A DNA stretch of 64,000 nt from Sycobia sp. Sy_11 (taxonomy: Eukaryota > Arthropoda > Insecta > Hymenoptera > Epichrysomallidae): positions 157,931 to 221,930 of the forward strand of contig JACCIC010000346.1 of NCBI GenBank assembly GCA_018907035.1. Reading direction: 5' to 3'. The notes under the pieces are model-generated. The model was not told the origin of the DNA, searched no databases, and saw nothing but the letters and a program-made list of their open reading frames with translations. The position numbers and the translations under genes were made by a program. This document shows positions 43,616 to 56,235 of this stretch, one piece after another; position 1 is the first letter of the stretch; each line of letters begins with the position of its first letter.

Positions 43616-43616
43616 C

Positions 43617-43883
43617 TTAATAACTATCATAATATAGGTCTTGTATTTCGAACCTTTCTTCCTTTAGAGCTTGATTGTTCATATCCAAAAACTCCATTTC
43701 GTTTCGAATAGCTTCGAAATAACTATAGACATGCTTCAATTTTTCTAGCCGCATTTGAAGCTTCGTGGGATTCGGAATTTCGACATTATAATTCTCTACA
43801 AACGCGATAAAACTTGTTAATTGCCCCTGAATTACTCCCCGTTTAAATTCAAGAACACTCAATTTTTCCGCGATTTCCGTCAT
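43617..43883 (-). pseudogene. BEL gag N-terminus
   Basis: Begins MTEIAEKLSVLEFKRGVIQG, a BEL-type gag start with helical LTSFIAFVENYN and LQMRLEKLKHVYSYFEAIRN. The frame ends at 43617, exactly where the inverted gag fragment begins, so the insertion truncated it. The 5' leader (43884-44210) lies between it and the primer site. Confidence 0.75.
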
Positions 43884-44210
43884 TTTGAAAAAACTGGGAT
43901 ATGAATGGGAGAGAAAGTGCCGATTCTATTTTCTACGAGCTTACCGTTTCTGCTTGAGAACGCTGTTAGATGAGATCTCCCAGACGTTGATCCACTGCCT
44001 GTAGTCAGCTGGCTTCTATCGTGAACCTTTTCTTTTTTGAAGGTGCCACACGAAGGATCGCAAGATATTCAGTACGCCTTTGAAGAATCGCCGATGGTGA
44101 TTGACCTTTGATTGATACAACGACTTGTTTTATTCAATGTTATATTGAATCCTCGAAAACAATTACTTTTGCGCACGTTACTATATTTTTTTCACCTTTC
44201 ACTGGTATAT

Positions 44211-44228
44211 ATCCGGCTCGAAGGACCA
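44211..44228 (-). other. BEL primer binding site (tRNA-Tyr type)
   Basis: Plus strand ATCCGGCTCGAAGGACCA equals the 3' end of eukaryotic tRNA-Tyr including CCA, directly adjoining the 5' LTR; the element strand is its complement. It fixes the LTR boundary at 44229. Confidence 0.88.
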
Positions 44229-44959
44229 TTGATTGACGCGACGTGGACTCGAATAGAAAATATCACAAAAAACTTTCTTCTTTTTTTGAAAACGATATCT
44301 TCCGTTCGACCGCAGGTTTTTATTTTTTTTACAAACCACGCGTCACTACCACGAAACGCTAATCCGTGATAGTTGATTAGGATTAAAGTAATTATCGTTT
44401 AACTCTTATTTCGAGATTACAACAACTTTTTATTCAAAATACTAGATTATAAATATTACAATATATACAGATATGAAATGATGATTACGCTACGCATGTT
44501 CAACGAAGACTGATTCGTTCTCTTTCTGCTCTCGAAAAAGAAACCTCGGTAAGCTTGGAGGGAGCGAGAAGAGAGGGCATATTTTCTTGCCGTTTATTGC
44601 GGAAAAATCCTACCGTAAAAGTACAAATAGTGACAGTGGTCATATCGGACAATCTGAGCATCGTCTGTGATTTTATAGCCCTACGTTGCTAGTCCAAAGT
44701 TTGGCCTGCCCCTTAATTGCCTTAACACGGTCTTCTCGTCGTTTACCTGAGTGCTTCCTTTCCTTATATGGCAAGCAGATGTTAAGTAAGAACGCGAATG
44801 CAGTCTATCGCTGTTGAATTATACTATAACAATAACATATATGAATTTACAAACAACATAAATACATTGTTCTTGTCACGAAATAGTGATTTAGAAAAAT
44901 TGACAAAAAATGACAGAAACTCCACGAGGATATTTACGCATTTCTACATTTATATTTCT

Positions 44960-45023
<64 letters not shown>

Positions 45024-45032
45024 ACCGGAACA
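44229..45032 (-). repeat. BEL 5' LTR
   Basis: 804 bases colinear with the 3' LTR, beginning TTGATTGACGCGACG on the plus strand and ending TTGACCGGAACA, with (TA)n at about 44965-45020. Followed by the CAATT target duplication. Confidence 0.92.
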
Positions 45033-45037
45033 CAATT

Positions 45038-45790
45038 TATGGAAATAATTTTTTGTTTATAATTACCTAATTTTTCTAGATCTATTCAAATCGTAAACAT
45101 AGATCAATCAATTGCTGACAATGATGATTATGATTATCTCAAGGTTAATTTTTTAAGCGAATCTAGATTTTGTTGTCATATAATTGTTTTTGTTAAAATT
45201 AGAATTTTTAATTAATATATAAGTTGATCTATTGTGTGACATTTAGTTTATCTGGAGATTTTCTTTAATTTAAAATATTGTTCATTTACATACATGCTTT
45301 TTTAATTAAACAAATGATTTATCATTTTATTTAGTGAATTTAAATAATTTTTTATTGCACAATTAATAAGTTCTTTTTTAATTAAAAAAATTTCGTATGA
45401 ACTAAATCAGTTAATACATATAAATTTATATTTTTATACTGAAAAACAGTTGTTTATATGAAAGAAATATTTCGTTTTTTGGATTTGAAGAAATGTATTT
45501 ATATACAATTATCAAATTTTGTTCCAGTGTACTTAAAAATACAAAAAATGTTTCAGACAATAATTGTATAATATATCAAAATAGATTTTATTATACGATA
45601 CGTTTATGTTCTAGAAGCAACATTTCTCGAGAATAATGTATTCGAAGGTATTTATATTTCGTATAAACGTAGAATTGCTCAGAGGATCACGAGGCGGAAC
45701 TTTTAAAGTTTTCTTCAAAAATATAGTTTGTACCGGAAAAAATCGTAGAGCTAAAAAAATATGTATTTTGATATGTTCTATGATTTTGCT
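45038..45790. other. No gene recognised
   Basis: AT-rich sequence right of the BEL element; short open frames only. Confidence 0.4.
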
Positions 45791-46430
45791 TTTATATAAT
45801 ATTCAATTGTGCTATCTTGAGATAAATATTTTTTAATAGATTGCGTGCAGGTGAGGACTGCGGAAAATTTTTGATTAAAATGTACTTTTTCATAAAAATT
45901 TAATTTTTTTTTAATATAAAAGCTAAATCATCAGATTAAAAACTGAAAAGAATAACTTTCGATTTATAATTTAATTTTTCATAAGAATTAAATATTTTTG
46001 AAACTAAAAAGTTGAACTTCGCTTTTTGGCTCTCACTGGTTCTTTTTTGCTCTCACTGAGCCCTCGCCGGCTCTTTTTGACTCTCACAGAGCTTTCTCCG
46101 ACTCTCTTCTATTTTCAAAGTGGTTCTCTTCTTCTGTTTAAAAATGAGTAGTACGTTGTTTATAGATTAATCTATGCTTGACTATAAAAATGTCACATTT
46201 ATGGCTTAAAAATAGATTTTTATGGTGACTTCATAAGGTGCTAAAATGCTGTTGGAAAAAGTTTTTCATCACAGACTAAGAAATAGACAATAGTCAATGA
46301 TACTTTCTACCACTTGCAATAATAATGATAATAATTACAATAATAATCGGTTTAAACAAGACAATGTGATGCATTCCTACCAGGGACAATATTTATCTAT
46401 TCATTGTTATAATAATTTTGAAGACTAGAA
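45790..46430 (+). repeat. Dispersed repeat U, single copy
   Basis: Matches 53290-53615 directly (TTGAGATAAATATTTTTTAA, TGCGTGCAGGTGAGGAC, AGAGCTTTC-C-C) and, for its right part, the reverse complement of 53640-53900 (CACATTGTCTTGTTT, AGTGGTAGAAAGTAT). It is the unit that is present head-to-head at 52.6-54.8 kb. Pyrimidine-rich GGCTCTCACTG-type words are frequent. Confidence 0.65.
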
Positions 46431-46959
46431 CAATCTCGAAAATCTATGTTTCTACCATTCGCGCGCACTTTAACTTACAATTTGTACATCACGTAGCTTA
46501 CTTGTAGTATGTAATTTCCACATGTTCATAGTCCTCAAAATCTTTAACTTGAAGCTACATATGTTATAGAAATATTAAACACGATTTTCTATATCAATTT
46601 TCTAATTGTAATATTTTTATAATAACAAATTATCTAAGATTTACATAAATAAAATGAGTCCATTGATTTAGATTTATCATACTTTCATATGACATATTTA
46701 CTTCCCCGTTACTTTTTTGTACAGTTTTTATTTTATTGGTAATCAAAAATTCATAAAAATTACGGCAAGGTAAAAGAAATAATTTTTTGAATTTTAGAAC
46801 ATGAATATCACTGATTATTGTTTGAATTCGTGATGTAATATTGAATGTCATATTTATTTTATGATATAATATAATGTTAATTATAATATCAGATTGTAAT
46901 AGTCAAAATAGTTTTAAATTTACTTTCAGCACTTTTTGCTTATAAAAAATACATAATTA

Positions 46960-47941
46960 TTACGATATTATTTACAAATTCATTTTTTTGAACCTCTATT
47001 AATTTTGAATAATATATATAGATATAATTTTTTAATTTCACGTTTTTTATTTCTTTGAAAAATAATCGGTTCTTAAAGAGGTAATCCGAAGGTTTCCTCT
47101 GATTCACAGCTGAGATATAGCTAAACTTTCATCTGAATCATCGGTAACAAAAATTGTTAATCCTATAAGCTTCAATATTATGCTGTCTTTTAACTTTCTC
47201 TATCAATTCCTTTCGGGAATTACAATTGTATTTTTTTTAACGAATGTATAAACGAATGAATTTTTGAATAATTTTATTGATTATTATTATATGAATAAAA
47301 TTTTTAAATTAATACAGATATATACTTAGTCGTTCATTACGAATACCACACAAAATTTACTGCACGAAGAATTTAATCACGAAAACCATGAAGGATTCGT
47401 CTTAAAAATTTTAATATAAACCAGTAATCTTATAGGAGTAAAAAAATCATTTTTCTTAATACAATTTCCATAAAAAATGTGCAATAAATATAGTATTTGT
47501 AATAATAAAAGTAGAAAAATTTTACAATTAACATTAGTAAAATCTACAATATTTATTTGATATATTCTATTAAAATTTTTTAAGCTCAGGATAGATATTC
47601 TAGATTCTATATATTATTACAGAATTTTTTAGAAATTAATGTGCATGTGTATAACAAATATATATATATTAAAGAATAATTTTTAATTATCGTTACTATA
47701 TTAGTAATATGTATCGCCTTGAATATTAATATATCTTATCAGAAAAGTTATTAAAAATGATAAAAATGTATTACAACATTGCCAATGTACGTACTGGCAA
47801 CTTATTGTCCAACTTTCAGATGCTACATTTTACTCGCAACTACTCGCGACAGAGCAAGGCAATGAAATATGATCCTGCAAATAAGAAGCTTTGATAAGGA
47901 ACGTTCTTTCGTGTATAATATCGAGCGCAACATAGACGTAG

Positions 47942-48006
<65 letters not shown>

Positions 48007-48150
48007 CAAAGGGGGCTTTTCATACAATTTTCATTGTGGATACGTTCCTGAAATGTCGGTAGTGCAGACCATTGATTTTAGTTCTCCAACTTGACGCAAA
48101 ATTTTTCTCTATGAGGCGCATCGATCGATGCGGACTTCCGGCAATCGTGA
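46960..48150 (+). repeat. Dispersed repeat S/R block, copy at 47 kb
   Basis: Direct match to 54900-56235 in order: ATTTTTTTGAACCTCTATTA, CTATAAGCTTCAAT, TACAGATATATACT-AGTCG, GTACGTACTGGCAACTTATT, ACTCGCAACTACTCGCGACA, (TA)n at 47953-48004, ATTGTGGATACGTTCCTGAA and GAGGCGCATCGATCGAT. No coding frame; it may be a long non-autonomous element. Confidence 0.75.
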
Positions 48151-48245
48151 GTACTCTTAATATAATGCACGTAAATCCAATGTATTTTCATGAATTTTCC
48201 TTCTTCCATCAAATAATTATATTTATGATCACACTTTTGGTGTTT

Positions 48246-48288
<43 letters not shown>
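48246..48288. repeat. (TA)n microsatellite
   Basis: TA run between repeat blocks R and T. Confidence 0.95.
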
Positions 48289-48293
<5 letters not shown>

Positions 48294-48305
48294 TATTTTA
48301 AGTAA

Positions 48306-48600
48306 AATTTAAGTGTGCTCCTCACGGTGTTCGGAGCGCTACGATGAACTACTAAAACGGAAACAAATTTACTTTTTCAGTTTTTGTCGTCATTTAGCAT
48401 TATTTAAAGAGAAAAAACATTTTAAAAAATTCTTCAGATTATTCTACAAGTGGGAAAACAGAGATATGAATTAATCTATTTTTCTAAACTAGGAAAAAAC
48501 AGTTCAAAAAGTTTTGTCATACGAATCGTCTGCTGCACGTAGTCTAGTGGGTTTCAGATTTTACAAAGAAAACATTTATTGTGAATTCTATGTACTTGTT
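48306..48600 (+). repeat. Dispersed repeat T, copy 2
   Basis: Direct match to 32985-33247, with an extra CTGCACGTAGTCTAGTGG insertion near 48530. Here no mariner follows. Confidence 0.75.
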
Positions 48601-48969
48601 CAGCACCTAATTCGAGTTTTCCCACTTGTAGAATAAAATAATGAACCAAATAAAATTTGTTTTATCGCTCTACATGCCACATATTTTGAGAAAACAGAAA
48701 AAGTAAATTGCTTTCACAATGTAACCATAAATCCACAGAAATATACTTGCTGCATTTTGAAAGAGATGGAGCAGCAAACCACACTCAATATCGTACGAAT
48801 TCAATCAAGTAAAGGGGACCCTGTGCTTTAAATTTTTACTATTATTTTAACTATTTTATGTATATACAGGATTAAAAACTATTATGAATAAATATATGTA
48901 TGTATACTCATTTACTTTATATGTTTTAGTATAAGTTTTAGAAAAAAGCTATATTATTCTACATTTTCA

Positions 48970-49230
48970 GACGATCGTATATGCATACTACATCTATTAG
49001 CGCTCGATGTTTTGGACGAAAGTGCGTTCGTTATCTTGATTTCTTATTACAGGATCGAATTTCATTGCCTTGCCCTGTTGCGAGTAGTTGCCCGTAAAAC
49101 GTAGCTGAAAGATCAAGCATACATTACCAGTACGGGCATACGACATTTTCGTCATTTTTAGTAAATTTTCTGAAAATAAATATTAATGTTCATAGAGTAA
49201 CTGTTTTAACTGATACATATTACTAATGCA
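48970..49230 (-). repeat. Dispersed repeat R, diverged copy (reverse)
   Basis: Same orientation as 12580-12850: TTTCATTGCCTTGCCCTGTT, GAGTAGTTG, ACCAGTACGGGCATACGAC, TGATACATATTACTAAT. More diverged than other copies. Confidence 0.6.
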
Positions 49231-50392
49231 CACACACACACATACGCGCGTGCATATTTTTTTTAATTGTCTCCTTCGAACGAATATCTATTTAGAATAC
49301 ATGATTTCAATAGAAATAACGATTCTAGGCTCAATATTAAAACAAATCTTCAGAATAAACCACTGCAGTATGAATTGTCAAAATTCATTCAACATATTGT
49401 ATGCTTTCAAACTATTAAAATAAGTCCCTCCTGTAGCTATACTCAAATTCTGTCAGTTTTGAATGGTGCACTTTTCTGTGGTGTGGTGTGCACTTTTCAG
49501 TTTTCTGTGGTGCACTTCTTTTCGATAATATTTTCCGTTGGTAGCCACTTTTATTCAAATTTTATCTAATATATAATTCATTTTTTTTTAAAAATTGTTC
49601 ATTTATTAATTTATTTTATTGAAAAAATTTAACTGATGTCGTAATATACCTATAACATTAATTATACCTATACAATTATTTATATTCCGATATACCATCT
49701 TATAATATTCCTTTATCAGCAGGAAAAATTTATAATTATTTCAAAATTTATTGTGTTGTTATCATAACTTTTTGATATGCAGTTATCTTTTGTATTATTT
49801 ATAAACAATAGCGTTATTGAAATGAATGTAATTAAAAGTAGCTAGTGCTTTCTACTGTCTAATATATTATATTATATTACAATCTGAGCGAGGTTCCGTT
49901 ATTTAGTTTGAACTACCTTGATGGAATAGTAATAAATTTCTCTGATAAAGAATTTCATTACATACATGTAAATTTAGTTAGCTAATTTTTATATTAAAAT
50001 GACTTCCAAAACCTTTTTAATAATAAATATATTTTGAATAAATCAATAAAGTAAAGTATTCTAAGTAAAGCTAATTCTAAGAAGAATAAAAATAATATAA
50101 TTTTATTACCCCTTATACTAATTGTATAAGATAATTTAAAAAAATGATTGAACATTAGTCTTTTTAATAAATTCAACAAATTTCTTAAATTAGATTCAAA
50201 CCATAACGCTTTTAGCTATTTATCTAATGTTAAATATAAATTATTTAATAAAAAATGTAATTACTCCGTACATCAGTTAAACATCTCCGAAATTTAAATA
50301 TCGCTTAGAAATAGTGATTACAAATATAAACGGAACAAATCTACTCAGTATGATAATAATTATAATAATAATGAAAATAATAAAAGCAAAAA

Positions 50393-50482
<90 letters not shown>

Positions 50483-52380
50483 GACTGCAATTAGACGAGT
50501 TTCATGTGTCTTAGCATGGTAATAAGTTTAAATGCATCTTCTCACGAATTTTATAAAGATTTCATATAAATTCCTAATATATTAACCCAAAAATATTCTA
50601 TAGTTAAATTAAATATCAGTCCATTGATGTAGTCAGATGTCCTACTAATTGTGACAAAGGGAAACATAGTAACATATATTCTTAGCATATTCAGAAATTT
50701 AGAAATTATAAATCTTACATGTCTTTTCTACAAACTTACTATTTTACTGAATTTAGAAAAATATTTTATATAAAGACAAAAAAAACATACAAAAAATCTA
50801 TAGAATTATATTGTTAATCTTTTCATAAATCAAGCATAAATATTCATATACCACAATAATATTTACACAAAATATTGTTGTAAAATCTTCCAAAACAGAG
50901 TAGCACAAAATAAATTATACAACGCAATAACTTCTTAAAACAATGTATCATTGAAACAAATGGCTAAGTGCATTTTATGTGCATCCTTAGGAATAACAGC
51001 ATAGTATACTTTACACAAATATATGTAAAACTCTAAAAAATAATAATAAATATATATTTTTAATTGAAATATAGCTTAATAAAGTAAGGAGATCATTTAC
51101 AAATAGCCGAGTTTATTTCCACATCATTTTGTCCACGCGTGGGCTCATAAAAAGACATTTTTGGCAGTATATGACTAAATCACTGGGAAGTAACTTATTG
51201 TCAAGACATGTTAAATATGCATTTGAAATTAATTAAAACAATGTATATTGTAAATATGTGGAAAAAAACTGGCTTATATCTATGTAAATTAAGGACTCTG
51301 TAACTACAGAATCAATCAATAAAATATTAATAAATTTGTAAAAATATTGGATAATATACAGATAAGATAATGATAATGAAAATATTGTAAAATCCATCGA
51401 TTCTGTTATTCGTAAAATATAATAACAAAAATGTTAAAGAAATGGTAAAAAGCATCGTGTTTAGTACAATGCAATAATATTTATAATTAACGTTATAGAT
51501 CTCATTGACATAAATTTTTTATGTTCTATACATATTTGTTGAAAATCCAATATGAGCGTTCCGAGCTTATAATAAAAAAGGTCGCAGTCGATCCGTGAAG
51601 AATAGGTATACTTCCATGCTGAGATATTGCATTGTAAATCGAGGTACAATCACTTTTTAAATTTATATTTTGTAAAAAAGCGACTTTTATCGGACACAAA
51701 TACAATATTAAAAATTTATTTTTCTGAGATAGACAAATTTTCTTTAAAATACTTTCTGCAAAACTCAACATTGATTCATATAGAAGATATTTCATATTAT
51801 TAATTTCTTTAAAACGACTCTTTAATTTATAATAATTACATATTCATATTAAGTTACAGTGCATTTGGTGTCGAAGCATTTATGCTTTGAAAATTACATA
51901 AGCTCGCATCGGACTCAAATAATCGATTTAAAACATTTTATAAAAAATTATTCGAATGAAAAATACATCTCCTGACCCGTCGAGAATACACTACGCAACA
52001 TATCCATTGTGTTACAATTTCCCGAATGTGTGCCCTTTATTAGCAGCCATAACAATGAGCTGTTATTACCATATCAAAATATTTTGATATGGTAGAACCC
52101 ATTTTAGAATTACGATGAATGAAAAATGGTTCAAACCGTAGAAAATGGGCAACTAAAATGGATAACAATATAAACATTTTTTTTTTGCTAGGAAATAGTA
52201 AGAAAGTACGATTATTTTTCATTGTAAATATTAACCTAATGTCTAAAATATAGTTAGTAATTACATTTAGTAGCTGTACTTCAGAACCTTCTAACGGGTT
52301 TTTATTGGAAGCTATTATATATAATGTAAATAATAATGTTAATGTAAACCAGTACATTATCGTAGTAAAAAAAAATTTTT
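49231..52380. other. Gene-free AT-rich stretch
   Basis: No gene or recognisable element. Contains a (CA)n run at 50395-50476 and scattered short open frames with no resemblance to known proteins. Confidence 0.45.
50395..50476 (+). repeat. (CA)n microsatellite
   Basis: About 40 uninterrupted CA units. Confidence 0.97.
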
Positions 52381-52645
52381 CTTATCTATCACTTAGTATC
52401 GGGCAATACAATTTCCATAAAAAATGCGCAATAAATAAAGTATGTGTAATAGTAAAAGTAGAAAAATTTTACAAACATTAGTAAAATCTACAATACTTAT
52501 TTCATATGTTCTGTTGAAAACAAAAGATACGATCCTTCATGTTTCCTGATTAAATTCTACGTGCAACAAGTTTTCTGTGTGGCATTTCTAATGAACGACT
52601 GAGTATATATCTGTATTATTATTTAAAATTTTTTTTTAAATTTTA
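52380..52645 (-). repeat. Dispersed repeat S, partial (reverse)
   Basis: Reverse complement of 55290-55570 (AAAAATGCGCAATAAATAAA, GTAGAAAAATTTTACAAAC, GATCCTTCATGTTTC, AACGACTGAGTATATATCTG). It directly abuts the left arm of the foldback. Confidence 0.7.
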
Positions 52646-52647
52646 AA

Positions 52648-54762
52648 TAAAATCTTATTAAATTGAGTAAATAATTTTTTATCGGAATTATTTTTCTTTT
52701 GTAAAATTTTAATTTAATACTACTGCCATATCATCTTGATTCAATATTCTACGATTTAATTTAATTTAATTTAATATTAATATTAATTTAATAATATTTA
52801 TTAATGGAATGCATTATGCTTTCAATAATTGTAATAAATAAAATGTCCTCTAAAATATCAAAGCTTGATATTTATATTATTTCCTTATTTTTAATACTTA
52901 TTTTTAGAACTTCTAAAGATATTTTGCTGATTATAATTGTTATTTCTTTGCTAATTTTTTACAAACATCGTTTCACACTTATAAATGGAAAGCCATTTAC
53001 AATACCGAATAAATGCAATTCATATATTTATGCATTATAGATGAGGGGTTACTCCGATTGAGAGTCAAGTTCTCCACAAGTTCTCTTTCGACTCTCGCCG
53101 AGCTCTTTTGCTTCTCTTCTGTAATACAATGCCAAGTAAACAGTACATCAAAGTTCACCTATAAGATTGTGTGGGCGATAAGAACGAGAGTCGAAGAAAA
53201 CAGGAGAGAGCTAAAGAAAACCAGAGAACGCCCAATCTCATTATATATTTTTAGGTAATTTTTAGATATTCGCGATATAATGTCTAATTGTTCTTTCTTG
53301 AGATAAATATTTTTTAATAAATTCTATTGCGTGCAGGTGAGGACCACAGGAAGTTCGATTAAAATTTACTTTTTCATAAAAATTTAATTTTTTTAATTTA
53401 AACTCTATATTATCTTGGAAAATAATCTTCACATTAAAAAATAAAAAGAGTAACTTTCGATTTAGAATTTAATTTTTCATAATCATTACATATATTCGAC
53501 ACCAAAAAGTTATGTGCTTTTTGGTTCTCGCAGAGCTTTCCCCGTCTCTTTTCTACTTTCAAAGTAGTTCTCTTCTTCCCTTTACAAATAAGGTGTACGT
53601 TGTTTATAGATGATAACAATGAAAATTATAATATAAATGAATAGATAAATATGAATAGATAAATGCACCACATTGTCTTGTTTGAACCTATTATTATTGT
53701 TCAAGTGGTAGAAAGTATTAATGACTATTATAACTTATTCAAACAGCTATTTAGCATTTTATGAAGAAACTCCAAAAATCTGTTTTTAAACCAAAAATGT
53801 GATATTTTTATAGTGAAGCATAGATTGTAATTGAACTGTCCATTATAGCATAAAAAATGACTAGAAAATGATTAATGAAATAGAAAATCAAAAAAGTTAT
53901 TTTTGTTAGCTTGTTATCATTTATAAAGAACGTACTATTTATTTGTAAATGGAATAAGAGAACCACTTTGAAAGTAGAGGAGAGGCGGGGAAAGCTCAGT
54001 GAGAGCCAAAAAGCACATAACTTTTTGGTGTCTCAAATACGTAATTATTATGAAAAATTAACTTCTAAATCGAAAGTTACTCTTTTCATTTTTTAATGCA
54101 AAGATTATTTTTCAAGATAATATAGAATTTAAATAAAAACAATTAAATTCTTATTAAAAAGTAAAATTACCTAAAAATATATAATGAGATTGGACGTTCT
54201 CTGGTTTTCTTCAGCACTCTCCAGTTCTTTTCGATTCTCGTTCTCATCGCCCGCACAATCTTATAAATGAACTTTGATGTACTGTTTACTTGGCGTTGTA
54301 TTACAGAAGAGAAGCAAGAGAGCTCGGTGAGAGCCGAAAGAGAACTTTTGGAGAACTTGACTCTCAATCGAAGTAGCCCCTCATCTATAATGCATAAATA
54401 TATGCATTGCATTTATTCGGTATTGTAAATGGCTTTCCATTTATAGGTGTGAAACGATGTTTGTAAAAAATTAGCAAAGAAATAACAATTATAATCAGCA
54501 AAATATCTTTAGAAGTATTAAAAATAAGGAAATAATATAAATATCAAGTTTTGATATTTTAGAGGATATTTTATTTATTACAATTATTGAAAACATAATG
54601 CATTCCATTAATAAATATTATTAAATTAATAAATATTAAATTAAATTAAATTAACTCGTAGAATATTGAATCAAGATGATATGGCAGTAGTATTAAATTA
54701 AAATTTTATAAAAGAAAAATAATTCCGATAAAAAATTATTTACTCAATTTAACAAGATTTAA
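52648..54762. repeat. Foldback: long inverted repeat
   Basis: Left arm 52648-53625 and right arm 53908-54762 are reverse complements with moderate divergence, separated by about 280 bases. Mirror pairs include AATGGAATGCATTATG/CATAATGCATTCCATT and paired 81-residue ORFs (53013-53258 plus and 54412-54167 minus). The left arm has about 100 extra bases (53265-53365). The spacer and right arm together match 45790-46430 in reverse, so the structure looks like two copies joined head to head. Confidence 0.85.
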
Positions 54763-55682
54763 TTTAAGTACATAAATTTATTCTCCTTTAATATATTTAT
54801 TTATACAAAAATGTGGATTTCTAATCAGTATTTTTAACACTCATTCCATTCGGTTGAAATTAATTTTGATTGATTTTTGATTATAAAAAAACCCTAAATA
54901 ATTAACATTACGATATGATTGGCAAGTTCATTTTTTTGAACCTCTATTAATTTTGAATAATATATAGATAGATATAATTGTACAATTTCATGATTTTGAT
55001 TTCTTTGAAGAATACGTTGAAGACTATTTATTACCTAATCGGTTCTCAAAGAGTCAATCCGAAGGTTACGCTCTGATTCACAGTCTAAAGCCTTAGCCAC
55101 TGATGTACTATATATTGTTCGTGGTATAGCTAAACTTCCTTCTGAATCATTGGTAACAATAATTGATAATCCTATAAGCTTCAATGTTACGCTGTCTTAA
55201 CTTTCTCTATCATTTCGTTTCGGGTATTACAATTCTATTTTTTGAACGAATATATAAACAACTGAATTTTGCAATAGTTTTATTGATTATTATTATAAAA
55301 ATAAAATTTTTAATATAATAATACAGATATATACTCAGTCGTTCATTAAAAATGCCACACAAAAAACTTGTGGCACAAAGAATTTAAATGCGAAACATGA
55401 AGGATTCGTATCTTTTGTTTTCAACAGAATATATGAAATAAATATTGTAAATTTTACTAATGTTTGTAAAATTTTTCTACTTTTACTATTAAACATACTT
55501 TATTTATTGCACATTTTTTTATGGAAAGTGTATTTCCTGATCCAAAGTGATATATAAGAAAAATTATTTTTTTCACTGCGATAAGATTACTGGTTTATAT
55601 TCAAATTTTATAAGCTCTGAATAGATATTCTAAATTCTAAATATTCTTACAGAATTTTTTAGAAATTAATGAGCTAGTGTAT

Positions 55683-55745
<63 letters not shown>

Positions 55746-56025
55746 TTATTCATTAAAGAATAATTTTTAATTATCTTTACTATATTAGTAATATGTATTG
55801 CCTTGAATATTAATATTTGTTATCAGAAAAGTTATTATAAATGATAAAAATGCATTTCAATATTGCCATATGTACGTACTGGCAACTTATTATCGAACTT
55901 TGAGATGCTACATTTTACTCGCAACTACTCGCGACAGAGCAAGGCAATGAAATATGATCCTGCAAATAGGAAGATTTGATAAGGAACGTTCTTTCGTGCA
56001 TAATATCGAGCGCAACATAGACGTA

Positions 56026-56081
<56 letters not shown>

Positions 56082-56235
56082 GCAAGAAAGGGGGCTATTC
56101 ATACAATTTTCATTGTGGATACGTTCCTGAATTGTCGGTAGTGCAGACCATTGATTTTAGTTCTCTAACTTGACGCAACATTTTTCTCTATGAGGCGCAT
56201 CGATCGATTCGGACTTCCGGTAATCGTGAGGATCA
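54763..56235 (+). repeat. Dispersed repeat S/R block, copy at 55 kb
   Basis: Colinear with 46960-48150, plus an upstream part shared in reverse with 20220-20690. Includes (TA)n at 55687-55738 and 56026-56078. It is the longest copy in the window. Confidence 0.75.

Larger units (their letters stand above)
35491..45032 (-). mobile_element. BEL/Pao LTR retrotransposon, complete but dead
   Basis: 9542 bases on the minus strand with LTRs at 35491-36331 (3') and 44229-45032 (5'). The 5-base duplication CAATT flanks it (35486-35490 and 45033-45037). Directly inside the 5' LTR is an 18-base primer site (44211-44228), and next to the 3' LTR is a C-run (36335-36341), the polypurine tract on the element strand. 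The pol order of protease, reverse transcriptase, RNase H, integrase and a C-terminal BEL-type domain is diagnostic. Gag is split by other sequences and pol carries frameshifts and a lost catalytic aspartate. LTRs differ at about seven positions in their first 370 bases, so insertion was not ancient. Confidence 0.93.

Noticed and set aside
52804..53040. Hydrophobic 78-residue ORF in the foldback
   Set aside because: Ile/Leu-rich translation of AT-rich repeat DNA; its mirror arm does not keep the frame.
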